Shown: one piece after another, positions 6,685 through 14,703 of the stretch
Layout: each line of letters opens with the position of its first letter
Position numbering within the stretch: position 1 is the first letter of the stretch
Source of the DNA: Poseidonibacter ostreae
GTDB taxonomy: Bacteria > Campylobacterota > Campylobacteria > Campylobacterales > Arcobacteraceae
Assembly (NCBI RefSeq): GCF_009208055.1
Contig: NZ_WFKI01000043.1
Coordinates: 1-20,374, forward strand
Length of the DNA: 20,374 bases
Direction: 5' to 3'
Made by a program: the position numbers and the translations under genes
The notes under the pieces: generated by a model
Database searches by the model: none
Seen by the model: only the letters and a program-made list of their open reading frames with translations
Told to the model about the DNA's origin: nothing

Positions 6685-6721
6685 TCTAGCAAGGATGTAC
6701 TAAAAGTACATCAATGCTAGA
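6685..6721. repeat. Imperfect inverted repeat (15-bp stem, internal loop)
   Basis: TCTAGCA (6685-6691) pairs with TGCTAGA (6715-6721), and GATGTACT (6694-6701) pairs with AGTACATC (6705-6712), leaving a two-base internal loop on each side and an AAA apex. No T-run follows on either strand, so it is not a standard intrinsic terminator for guaA. It may be a dispersed repeat element, a protein-binding site or a 3'-end RNA structure. Confidence 0.7.
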
Positions 6722-6754
6722 ATTCGTCGAGAAATATGTGAAAATTCTTAAAAA

Positions 6755-8290
6755 TTATTCCCACTCAATTGTTGCTGGTGGTTTTGATGAAATATCATAA
6801 ACAACTCTATTAATTCCATCAACTTCGTTGATGATTCTTCTTGAGATTGTTTCTAAAATATCATGAGGAATGTATGCAAATGTTGCAGTCATTCCATCTG
6901 TTGCTTCAACAATTCTTACACAAACAGTATTATCATAAGTTCTATTATCACCCATAACTCCAACTGATTTTACGTTTAATAGTACTGTAAATGCTTGCCA
7001 TGTTTTATCATAGTAACCAGTTGCATGTAATACATCTAACATGATAGTATCAGCTTTTCTTAAAATTTCTAAATCAGGAGAATTAACATCCCCCATAACT
7101 CTAATAGCAAGTCCAGGTCCAGGGAAAGGATGTCGTCCAATCATATCTTTTGGAAGTCCTAATTCAAGTCCTAAAAGTCTTACTTCATCTTTAAAAATTT
7201 CTCTTAATGGCTCAATTAATTCAAAAGTCATCCAATCAGGTAAACCACCAACATTATGGTGAGACTTAATAGTTTTTGAAGGCCCTTTTACAGATACTGA
7301 TTCAATAACATCTGTGTAAAGTGTTCCTTGTGCTAAGAACTCAATACCATCATGTTTTTTAGCTTCTTTATCAAATACTTCAATAAATGTTTCACCAATA
7401 ATTTTTCTTTTTGTTTCAGGATCAGTTACACCTTCAAGTTTTGTAAGGAATTCTTCACTAGCATCAACAGTAATTAAAGGAACACCTCTTGCTTTAAACA
7501 TTGCTTCAACTTGAGGTCTTTCATTTGCTCTTAATAATCCATTATCAACAAATACTGGAATTAGTTGGTCTCCAATTGCTTCAGCTAAAAGAGTTGCAAC
7601 AACTGATGAGTCAACACCACCTGAAACACCACATAAAACTTTTTTACTACCTACTTGTTCTTTAATTTTTGCAATTTGTTCTTTTGCAAAAGAACCCATA
7701 TTCCAAGTTGATTCACAATGACAAATATGTTTTGCAAAGTTTTTAAGAAGTTTTGCACCTTCATCTGAATGATATACTTCAGGATGAAATTGAAATGCAT
7801 ATACATTTCTATGAGTATCTGCAATTGCTGCATATGGTGAGTTTTCACTAGTTGCAATCTTTTCAAAACCAGCTGGAATTTTTTCAACTCTATCACCATG
7901 AGACATCCATACAGTTTGTCCATCTTTAGTATCTTTAAAAATAGGATTTTCTTTTTCAAAGTTTAATTTTGCTTTTCCATATTCATGGTGATCAGCAGGA
8001 ATTACAGAACCACCAAAGTGCTGTGAAATAAGTTGCATACCGTAACAAATTCCTAAAATTGGAAGTCCAAGTTCAAAAATTGTTCCATCTGGATGATAAG
8101 AATCTTCAGCATAAACAGAAGCAGGACCTCCTGAAAGGATAATTCCTTTTGGAGTTCTAGCCATTATATCTTCAATACTTTCAGAGTAAGGCACAATTTC
8201 AGAATAAACACCTGATTCTCTAAGTTTTCTAGCAATGATTTGTGTATATTGACTACCAAAATCTAATACTACAATTGGTACATGTTTCAT
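6755..8290 (-). CDS. guaA: GMP synthase (glutamine-hydrolysing)
   Basis: GuaA converts XMP to GMP using ATP and glutamine-derived ammonia, the last step of guanine nucleotide synthesis, in the cytoplasm. The 511 residues are full length. The N-terminal class I glutamine amidotransferase domain has the triad Cys82 (GICYGMQ), His169 and Glu171 (QFHPEVY). The ATP pyrophosphatase domain begins near 200 and has the P-loop SGGVDS at 223-228. The C-terminal dimerisation domain ends in the characteristic PPATIEWE. GAGGA precedes the ATG and a GATACAAT -10 element lies upstream. It is transcribed alone or with the small frame downstream; the nhaD terminator insulates it from its upstream neighbour. 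Confidence 0.98.
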   Translation of the reverse strand: MKHVPIVVLDFGSQYTQIIARKLRESGVYSEIVPYSESIEDIMARTPKGIILSGGPASVYAEDSYHPDGTIFELGLPILGICYGMQLISQHFGGSVIPADHHEYGKAKLNFEKENPIFKDTKDGQTVWMSHGDRVEKIPAGFEKIATSENSPYAAIADTHRNVYAFQFHPEVYHSDEGAKLLKNFAKHICHCESTWNMGSFAKEQIAKIKEQVGSKKVLCGVSGGVDSSVVATLLAEAIGDQLIPVFVDNGLLRANERPQVEAMFKARGVPLITVDASEEFLTKLEGVTDPETKRKIIGETFIEVFDKEAKKHDGIEFLAQGTLYTDVIESVSVKGPSKTIKSHHNVGGLPDWMTFELIEPLREIFKDEVRLLGLELGLPKDMIGRHPFPGPGLAIRVMGDVNSPDLEILRKADTIMLDVLHATGYYDKTWQAFTVLLNVKSVGVMGDNRTYDNTVCVRIVEATDGMTATFAYIPHDILETISRRIINEVDGINRVVYDISSKPPATIEWE

Positions 8291-8336
8291 ATATTAATAT
8301 CCTCGTTTGATTTGTATATATCTATTATTAAGTGCG

Positions 8337-8342
8337 ATTGTA
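8337..8342 (-). promoter_or_regulatory. -10 box of guaA
   Basis: TACAAT on the minus strand in the context TTTAGATACAATCGC predicts a start near 8330 and a leader of about 40 bases with GAGGA at 8304-8300. No purine-box or riboswitch structure is apparent in the leader. Confidence 0.5.
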
Positions 8343-8400
8343 TCTAAAAAGTAGTAAATTTTTAGTTAAGTAGAGAAATAAAGAAGTTTATTTTTTTGCA

Positions 8401-8436
8401 AAAAAAAAGCTATCAAAATTAATTGATAGCTTTTTT
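8401..8436 (-). terminator. Intrinsic terminator of nhaD
   Basis: AGCTATCAA (8408-8416) pairs with TTGATAGCT (8423-8431) around an AATTAA loop, flanked by A and T runs on both sides. On the minus strand the hairpin is followed by eight or more U residues. It lies 19 bases after the nhaD stop and could also work in the opposite direction. Confidence 0.85.
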
Positions 8437-8454
8437 CTATTTTGTAAAAGGAAA

Positions 8455-9846
8455 TTATCCTATATGATAGAATCCTAAAACTTCGTATTGTAAATACCAT
8501 ACACCAATAGATACAAAGTACCCAATTACAATAGTCCAAGCATATTTCATGTGTGAACTAAATGTATAAATACCATGTAATTTACCCATAACACCAACAC
8601 CAGCAGCAGATCCAAATGAAATCATAGAACCACCAACACCAGCTGTTAATGTAACAAGCATCCATTGATCAAGTCCCATAGCTGGATTTGCTTTAAGTAC
8701 CGCAGACATTACTGGAATATTATCAACAATTGCAGATAAGAATCCAACTCCAATATTTGACCATGTAGGTCCTAATACTGATGGATCATAAACAACTGCT
8801 GCTAATGCTAACCATCCAATAAAGTATAAAGCACCAACTGCAGAAAGAATACCAAAGAAGAATAATAGTGTATTATATTCTACTTTTGCAATTGAATCAA
8901 AAATTTTAAAGTGTTCTACTCCATGTCTTTTCTTTAAACCATAAGAGTATACTTTAAGTACAGCTAAACCAAACATCATACCCCACATAGCTGGTAAATG
9001 TAATATTTGGTGAGAAAGTACAGCACAAGCAATTGTTAAGATACCTAATACCATAACTACTTTAGCACCTTCAGCCATCTCTGGTTTTATCTCTTTCTCT
9101 GCATCAAATGAGGGAACTTCATTTGGAACAAACTTAGATAAAAGAAAAGCTGTTACTAAATATCCAATAATTGAAGCTGGGAATAAGAATAAAAAGTCAG
9201 TAAATGTTCCTTTTCCTGCAGTCCAAGCCATAAGTGTTGTAATATCACCAAATGGAGACCAAGCACCACCTGCATTCGCAGATACAACAATATTAATAGC
9301 ACCTGGCACTAAGAAATCTAATCTCTTTTTCTCTATTGTAACTAAAACAGTCGCTAAAATAAGTGCTGTTGTTAAGTTGTCTGCAATTGGTGATAAGAAA
9401 AATGCAATAATTCCAGTTGCCCAGAATAATTGTTTATATGTATATCCTTTTGTTACAAGTTTGTATTTTAAAACATCAAATACACCCATGTGAATTAAAG
9501 ATTCTATATATGTCATTGCAACAAATAGGAAAAAGAAAATACCTGCAATCTCTAAGATTAAGTGATTTGCTTGAATATGAATTAGATCCATATTTAAATC
9601 ATTTAGTACATAATAAATTGCAACTAAAATAAACATAAATGTACCAATAAATAATGCTGGCTTAGCTTTATCTATTTCGTATTTATCTTCCGCGGCAATA
9701 AAATAGTATCCAATAGCAAATATGAATAAACATGATAAACCAACCCATGTCATCGTTATGTCAGGGTTTTCAACATGTTCACCCCCACCGCCAGCTGCAA
9801 ATAACGATACTGATGTTATCAGTAATGTCATTAATAATTTTAACAT
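8455..9846 (-). CDS. nhaD: NhaD-type sodium/proton antiporter
   Basis: Inner-membrane Na+/H+ antiporter of the NhaD family (ion transporter superfamily), which exports sodium in exchange for protons and supports growth in salt. The 463 residues contain about a dozen hydrophobic segments after an N-terminal signal-like helix (residues 1-18) and a short polar stretch. Conserved family motifs include SPIADNLTT at 152-160, NAGGAWSPFGD at 191-201, and the second-half equivalents AIVDNIPVMSAV and GGSMISFGSAAGVG. AAGGAG lies six bases before the ATG. The gene is flanked by its own promoter and an intrinsic terminator, so it is probably monocistronic. A marine or saline habitat is consistent with it, but this is inference. 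Confidence 0.93.
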   Translation of the reverse strand: MLKLLMTLLITSVSLFAAGGGGEHVENPDITMTWVGLSCLFIFAIGYYFIAAEDKYEIDKAKPALFIGTFMFILVAIYYVLNDLNMDLIHIQANHLILEIAGIFFFLFVAMTYIESLIHMGVFDVLKYKLVTKGYTYKQLFWATGIIAFFLSPIADNLTTALILATVLVTIEKKRLDFLVPGAINIVVSANAGGAWSPFGDITTLMAWTAGKGTFTDFLFLFPASIIGYLVTAFLLSKFVPNEVPSFDAEKEIKPEMAEGAKVVMVLGILTIACAVLSHQILHLPAMWGMMFGLAVLKVYSYGLKKRHGVEHFKIFDSIAKVEYNTLLFFFGILSAVGALYFIGWLALAAVVYDPSVLGPTWSNIGVGFLSAIVDNIPVMSAVLKANPAMGLDQWMLVTLTAGVGGSMISFGSAAGVGVMGKLHGIYTFSSHMKYAWTIVIGYFVSIGVWYLQYEVLGFYHIG

Positions 9847-9864
9847 TAATTCTCCTTAAATAAT

Positions 9865-9909
9865 GCACTCATAGCAAAATAGTACACTTGAGTGCTCTTT
9901 CTAATTATA
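9865..9909 (-). promoter_or_regulatory. nhaD promoter -10 box and 5' leader stem-loop
   Basis: TATAAT on the minus strand at 9909-9904 predicts a start near 9897. The first transcribed bases would hold a perfect 7-bp inverted repeat, GCACTCA/TGAGTGC (arms 9889-9895 and 9865-9871, 17-base loop), ending seven bases before the AAGGAG site. Confidence 0.45.
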
Positions 9910-9988
9910 GATTTTGCCGTAAACAGCCTTAAAATAATAGAAAATGTAAATTTTTTGTCAAGAAAGTGTCAACTTTAAAATATATGTA

Positions 9989-11443
9989 TCAACTCTTATT
10001 ACGAATAAAGTGTGCACCCATAGATTCTTTTCTATTAATTGCACTTTGAATTATAGCTTTTGCAGTTAAGAGTCTTAAAAACAATAGTCTTCCAACATCT
10101 TTTTGCAAATATTCTTCAATCTCAAATAAGGCATCTTCTAACTCTTTTGTATCTCTTACAATTGAAGCTGCTTTCCACATAATCTTTCTTAGATTGTTTT
10201 TAATTTTTTTATCAATTTCTTGATTTCTTGTGTAAGATTTTATATTTTTAGTATAATTTTCATCTGATATTTTAAAATTTTCTTTTAATGAAGTTTCAAC
10301 TGCTATTTGAGAGAAAACCAATCCTTCTAACAAAGAGTTTGAAGCTAATCTATTTGCTCCATGAACACCAGAACATGCAACTTCACCAACTGCATAAAGG
10401 TTTTTTATACCTTTTACTTTTGCATCAAGACTTGTTTCAATTCCACCCATTGCATAATGAAAAGCAGGTGATATTGGAACTTTTTCAGCAGGTAAGTCAT
10501 AACCTAAATCTTTTAAATTTGAATAAATATTAGGGAATCTCTTCATAAAGTATTTTTTAGTAAACATATCTAAAGATAAGAAAACACCTAAACCAGTTTT
10601 TTTATGATAATCAAAAATAGAACGGCTAACTACATCTCTTGGAGCTAATTCTTCATCTTTGTGATAATCTTTTAAAAATCTATATCCATTTTCATCTACA
10701 ATATGTGCACCCTCACCTCTTAAAGCTTCTGAAAGTAAAGGTTTTCTTGCAAAGTGAGTTCCTTTTACAACTGTTGGATGAAACTGCATCATTTCCATAT
10801 CTTTTAATTTTAAGCCCTTATGTGCAATAAGTCCTTGAATTTCTCCTGCAATTGCTGTTGAGTTAGTATGATATCTGTAAAGAGAACCAATTCCTCCACT
10901 TGCAATTATTGTATTGTGTGCATAAACAATTCTTTGCTCTGTTTCAGAAGTAAAAAACTGAACTCCATAACAAATACCATCTTCAATAAGTAAATCATTT
11001 ACAACAGCATTTGTTGCCATTTCATGATTACACTGTTCTAATAAGAATACATGAATCATTCTTCCAGTCGCATCACCATCAGCATGAAGAATTCTACTTC
11101 TACTGTGTGCTGCTTCTTTTGTATATGCTAATTCACCTTTATCATTTAAATCAAACTTTAAACCTGCATCAATAATATTTTTTACTGCTTTTAAAGATTT
11201 TTTGCTTAATAGCTCAACTGCTTCTTTATCGTTGTAATTTACGCCAGCTGTCATGGTATCTTGAATATGAACAGGAATATCTACATCGTCAACAGCAGTT
11301 GCAATTCCACCTTGAGCCCAGAAAGTATTACAATCCCAAGGAGATTTTTTACATAATACTAACACTTTTTTATCTGCAGGTATAAGTCTTGCAGCGTTTA
11401 AACCTGCAATTCCTGTACCTATAATTATATAATCATATATCAT
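9989..11443 (-). CDS. nadB: L-aspartate oxidase
   Basis: NadB oxidises L-aspartate to iminoaspartate with FAD, the first step of de novo NAD synthesis; NadA, its usual partner, is not in this window. The 484 residues show the Rossmann FAD motif IIGTGIAGLNAARL at 7-20, the HSRSRILHADGDATGR segment at 113-128, QFHPT at 220-224, LRGEGA with Arg242, HYAMGGI with His329, and the FAD-proximal GVHGANRLASNSLLEG at 359-374. These cover the catalytic and flavin-binding residues of the succinate dehydrogenase/NadB family. The C-terminal helical region is present but short. The ATG overlaps the stop of the small lipoprotein gene upstream (TAATG), and no good separate ribosome binding site is seen, suggesting translational coupling. 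Confidence 0.96.
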   Translation of the reverse strand: MIYDYIIIGTGIAGLNAARLIPADKKVLVLCKKSPWDCNTFWAQGGIATAVDDVDIPVHIQDTMTAGVNYNDKEAVELLSKKSLKAVKNIIDAGLKFDLNDKGELAYTKEAAHSRSRILHADGDATGRMIHVFLLEQCNHEMATNAVVNDLLIEDGICYGVQFFTSETEQRIVYAHNTIIASGGIGSLYRYHTNSTAIAGEIQGLIAHKGLKLKDMEMMQFHPTVVKGTHFARKPLLSEALRGEGAHIVDENGYRFLKDYHKDEELAPRDVVSRSIFDYHKKTGLGVFLSLDMFTKKYFMKRFPNIYSNLKDLGYDLPAEKVPISPAFHYAMGGIETSLDAKVKGIKNLYAVGEVACSGVHGANRLASNSLLEGLVFSQIAVETSLKENFKISDENYTKNIKSYTRNQEIDKKIKNNLRKIMWKAASIVRDTKELEDALFEIEEYLQKDVGRLLFLRLLTAKAIIQSAINRKESMGAHFIRNKS

Positions 11444-11589
11444 TATTTTGAAACTTCTTTATTACTTTTTATTTTTGTTGTTTTATCTGACACATAAACA
11501 GGGTCACCTTTATAACCACAAGCACTAAAAGATAATATAAAACCTGCTATAATTAACATATGAAAAAATTGAATGAAATACTTAGTCAT
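11443..11589 (-). CDS. Small LptM-like lipoprotein
   Basis: A 48-residue lipoprotein precursor. The signal peptide MTKYFIQFFHMLIIAGFILS runs into the lipobox FSAC with the modified cysteine at Cys24, followed by GYKGDPVYV and a short basic, hydrophilic tail. The CGxKGDPxY start of the mature part resembles the LptM/YifL class of tiny lipoproteins, which in E. coli help assembly of the LPS translocon LptDE. The start at 11589 is preferred over the internal Met11 (11559) because only the longer form has a basic n-region; its AGGA is rather distant (11 bases). Its stop overlaps the nadB start by one base, and its first ten codons lie opposite the start of the DciA-like gene. Assignment to LptM function is inference from the short motif. 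Confidence 0.75.
   Translation of the reverse strand: MTKYFIQFFHMLIIAGFILSFSACGYKGDPVYVSDKTTKIKSNKEVSK
11545..11553 (+). promoter_or_regulatory. Extended -10 promoter placing the start at the ATG of the DciA-like gene
   Basis: TGCTATAAT is a perfect extended -10 element. With usual spacing the first transcribed base is 11560, the A of the ATG. The element lies inside the signal-peptide codons of the lipoprotein gene on the other strand. Confidence 0.65.
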
Positions 11590-11976
11590 CTTAAAAATAA
11601 TCCTGAATTCAGAAAGATTAACACATCATCTACAATTGAAAAATTTATAGATGTACTTCCTTTGAAACTAAAAAAGGGAGTTAAGTTTGGCTATATAAAA
11701 GGTCAAACCTTATATTTTGTACTAACCCATCCTGTTTATAAAATGGAGTTTGAGTATAACAAAGCAGATATAAAATCATTATTAAAAAACTCCAATTTTG
11801 ATAATGTAAATGAAATAGCTTTTTTTGTTACAAATAAAATTGAGAGAAAATCAAAAGAAATAAAAGAAGAACCTTTGTATAAAGAACGTTCAAATGGAAT
11901 ATTTATAAATAGAGCAAAAGATGAAAATATTTATAAAAAATTTGAATCTATTAGAAATATCATAACAAAGACTTAA
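11560..11976 (+). CDS. DciA-like (DUF721) protein
   Basis: A 138-residue protein whose first two thirds resemble the DUF721/DciA domain: a short helical start, then LPLKLKKGVKFGYIKGQTLY and FVLTHPVYKMEFEYN at about 45-77, followed by IKSLLK. In many bacteria without DnaC, DciA loads the replicative helicase; short Campylobacterota members are commonly annotated only as DUF721. The C-terminal third is charged and low in conservation. No ribosome binding site precedes the ATG, and the extended -10 element predicts a leaderless message. The gene runs head-to-head with the lipoprotein gene (30-base overlap) and its end overlaps the metallopeptidase gene by 17 bases tail-to-tail. The helicase-loading role is inferred from a weak match. 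Confidence 0.65.
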   Translation: MKKLNEILSHLKNNPEFRKINTSSTIEKFIDVLPLKLKKGVKFGYIKGQTLYFVLTHPVYKMEFEYNKADIKSLLKNSNFDNVNEIAFFVTNKIERKSKEIKEEPLYKERSNGIFINRAKDENIYKKFESIRNIITKT

Positions 11977-12553
11977 ATAAAGCTTCTCTTTGTTTATAAT
12001 CAGGACAGTAAACTTCTACTAAATCCCAAAACTTTTTTGAATGATTTTTATGTTTTATATGTGCAAGTTCATGAATAACAACATATTCAGCAATTTCTAT
12101 AGGAAATTTACATAATTGTGTATTAAAATTCAAACCATTTTTATAGTTGCACGAGCCCCATGTTCTTTTATTTTTTCTGTATTTTATTGATGTTGGATAA
12201 AGTTTCATTTGTTTTGAATATTTTTCAACTAAAGGTGGAATTATCTCTTCTATTTTTATTCTATAAAACTTATCGATATTTGTAATTTTATAGTCAATTA
12301 ACTTTTGAGTTTTACCAAAAAATAAAAATTCATCATTTTCTAATTTATTTAAACTGATTTTTTCTAAGCCTTTTAAAAGCCACTGTTTTTTTCTTTTTAG
12401 TAAATCTTTAGCATCTTCTTTAGTAAAGTACATATTTGCTCTAATTTGTATTTCATTATTATTTATAACACGTAAATAACAATGCTTAATACTCTTTTTA
12501 TTTACTAATTTAACAGTAAGCACCAAAGAATCAAGATTATGCTGAAATTCCAA
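11960..12553 (-). CDS. YgjP-like (DUF45) zinc metallopeptidase
   Basis: Predicted cytoplasmic zinc metallopeptidase of the YgjP/DUF45 group, related to the SprT and M48 families. From the assigned start the protein has 197 residues with HELAH at 161-165 and a third ligand in KNHSKKFW (His171); the preceding RTWGSCN and GLNFNTQL segments are also typical. I place the start at a TTG (12553-12551) five bases after AAGGA. A longer frame from GTG at 12586 is possible, but the TATAAT at 12594-12589 would begin transcription near 12582, after that GTG. Physiological substrates are unknown; related proteins act in DNA-protein crosslink repair or protein quality control. It is convergent with the DciA-like gene. 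Confidence 0.85.
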   Translation of the reverse strand: MEFQHNLDSLVLTVKLVNKKSIKHCYLRVINNNEIQIRANMYFTKEDAKDLLKRKKQWLLKGLEKISLNKLENDEFLFFGKTQKLIDYKITNIDKFYRIKIEEIIPPLVEKYSKQMKLYPTSIKYRKNKRTWGSCNYKNGLNFNTQLCKFPIEIAEYVVIHELAHIKHKNHSKKFWDLVEVYCPDYKQREALFKSLL

Positions 12554-12588
12554 ACTTTTCCTTAAGATTATTTTTGTTATAATCACGA

Positions 12589-12594
12589 ATTATA
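12589..12594 (-). promoter_or_regulatory. -10 box of the YgjP-like gene
   Basis: TATAAT on the minus strand predicts a start near 12582 and a leader of about 29 bases before the TTG start. This position argues against the upstream GTG at 12586 as the start codon. Confidence 0.5.
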
Positions 12595-12603
12595 TCATAG
12601 AAA

Positions 12604-12627
12604 TATGATCCATATTACATAAGAGGA
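12604..12627 (+). promoter_or_regulatory. Promoter -10 box and ribosome binding site of the aminotransferase gene
   Basis: TATGAT at 12604-12609 is a reasonable -10 box, and AGAGGA at 12622-12627 is a strong ribosome binding site seven bases before the ATG. The promoter is back-to-back with that of the YgjP-like gene. Confidence 0.4.
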
Positions 12628-12634
12628 AACATTA

Positions 12635-13804
12635 ATGAAAATTGCAAACAGAATGGAAAATTTATCTCCATCGGTTACTATGGCAATTACAGCCCTAGCA
12701 AGGGAGCTAAAAGCTCAAGGTAAAGATATATTAAGTTTTAGTGCAGGAGAACCTGATTTTAATACTCCAGAAGTTATTAAACAAGCAGCTATTCAAGCTA
12801 TTATAGATGGACACACAAAATATACAGCCGTTGAGGGAATAACTGAAACCAAACAAGCAATCATTAATAAGTTAAAAAGAGACCATAATTTAGAATATAA
12901 CTTAGATCATATTATTATTAGTAATGGTGCAAAACATTCATTATTTAATCTTTTTCAAGTATTAATTGAAAAAGGTGATGAAGTAATTATTCCAGCACCT
13001 TACTGGGTTACATACCCTGAACAAGTAAAATATTCTGATGGAGTTCCTGTAATTATTGAAACAGATGATTCAGCTGATTTCAAAATAACAGCAGAGCAAT
13101 TAAAAAATGCAATTACTGACAAAACAAGAATTCTTTTATTAAATACACCATCTAATCCAACAGGTGCTGTTTACTCAAAAGAAGAGTTAGTAGAAATAGG
13201 AAAAGTTCTTGAAGGTACAGATATTTTAGTACTATCTGATGAGATGTATGAAAAAATCATGTATGATGGAAAAAAATTCACAGCAGCAGCTGAAGTTTCT
13301 CATGATATGTATATGAGAACTGTTACAATTAATGGTTTAAGTAAAGCCGTTGCAATGACTGGATGGAGATTTGGATATTTAGCAACTCCTAGACCTGAAC
13401 TTGTAAAAAGTATGATTAAACTTCAAGGTCAAGTAACTTCAAATGTAAATTCAATCACTCAATATGCAGCAATTCCTGCGCTTGAAGGTGAAGCTGATGA
13501 AACAATGGAAATCATGAGAAAAGAGTTTGAAAAAAGAAGAGATGTAGCAGTTAAATCTTTTAATGCAATTGATGGATTAAGCTCTTTTAATCCAGATGGT
13601 GCATTTTATTTATTTATAAACATACAAGGTGTTACATCTGATTCTATGAAGTTTTGTGCAGATTTACTTGAAGAAAAAGGTGTTGCTTTAGTTCCAGGAC
13701 TTGCATTTGGAACAGAAGGTTATGTTAGATTCTCTTTTGCTACAGATTTAGAAACAATTGAAGAAGGAATTAGAAGAATCAAAGATTTTGTAGAGAATAA
13801 ATAA
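12635..13804 (+). CDS. aspB: Aspartate aminotransferase (class I, subgroup Ib type)
   Basis: PLP enzyme that exchanges the amino group between aspartate and 2-oxoglutarate, linking the TCA cycle to amino-acid synthesis in the cytoplasm. The 389 residues match bacterial subgroup Ib enzymes. The Schiff-base lysine is Lys237 in NGLSKAVAMTGWR. Other landmarks are the SAGEPDFNTP motif at 36-45, the NTPSNPTGAVYS segment at 170-181, Asp202 and Tyr205 in SDEMYEK, and Arg365 in YVRFSFA, which binds the substrate carboxylate. The symbol follows Campylobacter usage; related members may accept other dicarboxylic or aromatic substrates. It is followed two bases later by the cation exporter, so these genes and the rhodanese form an operon. 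Confidence 0.93.
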   Translation: MKIANRMENLSPSVTMAITALARELKAQGKDILSFSAGEPDFNTPEVIKQAAIQAIIDGHTKYTAVEGITETKQAIINKLKRDHNLEYNLDHIIISNGAKHSLFNLFQVLIEKGDEVIIPAPYWVTYPEQVKYSDGVPVIIETDDSADFKITAEQLKNAITDKTRILLLNTPSNPTGAVYSKEELVEIGKVLEGTDILVLSDEMYEKIMYDGKKFTAAAEVSHDMYMRTVTINGLSKAVAMTGWRFGYLATPRPELVKSMIKLQGQVTSNVNSITQYAAIPALEGEADETMEIMRKEFEKRRDVAVKSFNAIDGLSSFNPDGAFYLFINIQGVTSDSMKFCADLLEEKGVALVPGLAFGTEGYVRFSFATDLETIEEGIRRIKDFVENK

Positions 13805-13806
13805 TT

Positions 13807-14691
13807 ATGACTCCACAAAAAAAAGCTACGGTCGTATCATCTTCGGTTGCGGCCCTTCTTACTATAATGAAATTGATTATAGGAATAGCTAGTGGATCAG
13901 TTGCTGTTTTAGCTTCAGCAATTGATTCTGTTCTTGATATGTTCGTATCACTTTTTAACTATTTTGCAATATCAAACTCTGAAAAACCAGCAGATAGAGA
14001 GTTTAATTATGGTCGTGGAAAAATTGAAGCACTTGCATCCGTAATTGAAGGTACAATTATTACTATATCTGGACTTTTCTTGCTTTATCAAGCAATACAA
14101 AAAGCAATAAATGGTGAAATATCAAAGTATGTTGAGACATCAATTATTGTTATGATTATTTCTCTTATTATTACAATTTTTTTAGTAATTTATTTAAATA
14201 AAGTTGCAAAGAAAACTAACTCTATGGTTATTAGAGCTGACGCACTACACTATAAAACAGATGTTTATTCTAATGTTGCTGTTTTATCATCTTTAGTTCT
14301 TGTTCATTTTACAGGATATGAAATGATTGATGTAATTGTAGGAAGTGGAATTGCATTATATATTATTTACTCAGCTTATGAACTAATTCATGACGGTGTT
14401 TTAGTTTTATTAGATAGAGCAGTTGATAGTGATCTTGTTCATAAAATCGAAGATATTATTAAACATAATGAAAATGTAAATGCTTATCATCTTTTAAAAA
14501 CTAGAGAAGCTGGACATCAAACTTTTGTAGAAGTTCATTTAGTTTTTGATTGTATTATTACACTTATGAATGCGCATAAAACAAGTGATAAAATAGAGCA
14601 AGAAATAGAAAACTTAGATAAAAACAGAGATTGGATAATAAATATTCATATGGATCCATATGATGATTTTGAAATTAATGATATGAAATAA
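13807..14691 (+). CDS. Cation diffusion facilitator (FieF-like divalent metal exporter)
   Basis: Inner-membrane metal/proton antiporter of the CDF family. The 294 residues have six transmembrane helices in about the first 200 residues and a cytoplasmic C-terminal domain. The tetrahedral transport site is intact: Asp40 and Asp44 in SAIDSVLDMF, and His148 and Asp152 in DALHYKTDVYSN, matching Asp45, Asp49, His153 and Asp157 of E. coli FieF (YiiP). The His/Asp pattern fits Zn, Fe or Cd export and not Mn. The segment EKPADREFNYGRGKIEALAS is the usual loop signature. The start lies two bases after the aminotransferase stop with no strong RBS, implying coupled translation. The link to the aminotransferase is probably only positional. 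Confidence 0.93.
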   Translation: MTPQKKATVVSSSVAALLTIMKLIIGIASGSVAVLASAIDSVLDMFVSLFNYFAISNSEKPADREFNYGRGKIEALASVIEGTIITISGLFLLYQAIQKAINGEISKYVETSIIVMIISLIITIFLVIYLNKVAKKTNSMVIRADALHYKTDVYSNVAVLSSLVLVHFTGYEMIDVIVGSGIALYIIYSAYELIHDGVLVLLDRAVDSDLVHKIEDIIKHNENVNAYHLLKTREAGHQTFVEVHLVFDCIITLMNAHKTSDKIEQEIENLDKNRDWIINIHMDPYDDFEINDMK

Positions 14692-14703
14692 TTAGGAAAA
14701 GAA

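Noticed and set aside
7651..7959. A 102-codon open frame on the minus strand inside guaA.
   Set aside because: It lies in another frame of the certain guaA gene, has a lysine/leucine-rich low-complexity product and no family resemblance.
11557..11562. CATATG at abutting head-to-head starts, suggesting the lipoprotein begins at 11559.
   Set aside because: A protein starting there would lack the basic n-region of a signal peptide; the in-frame ATG at 11589 supplies MTK before the hydrophobic stretch, so the overlap model fits better.
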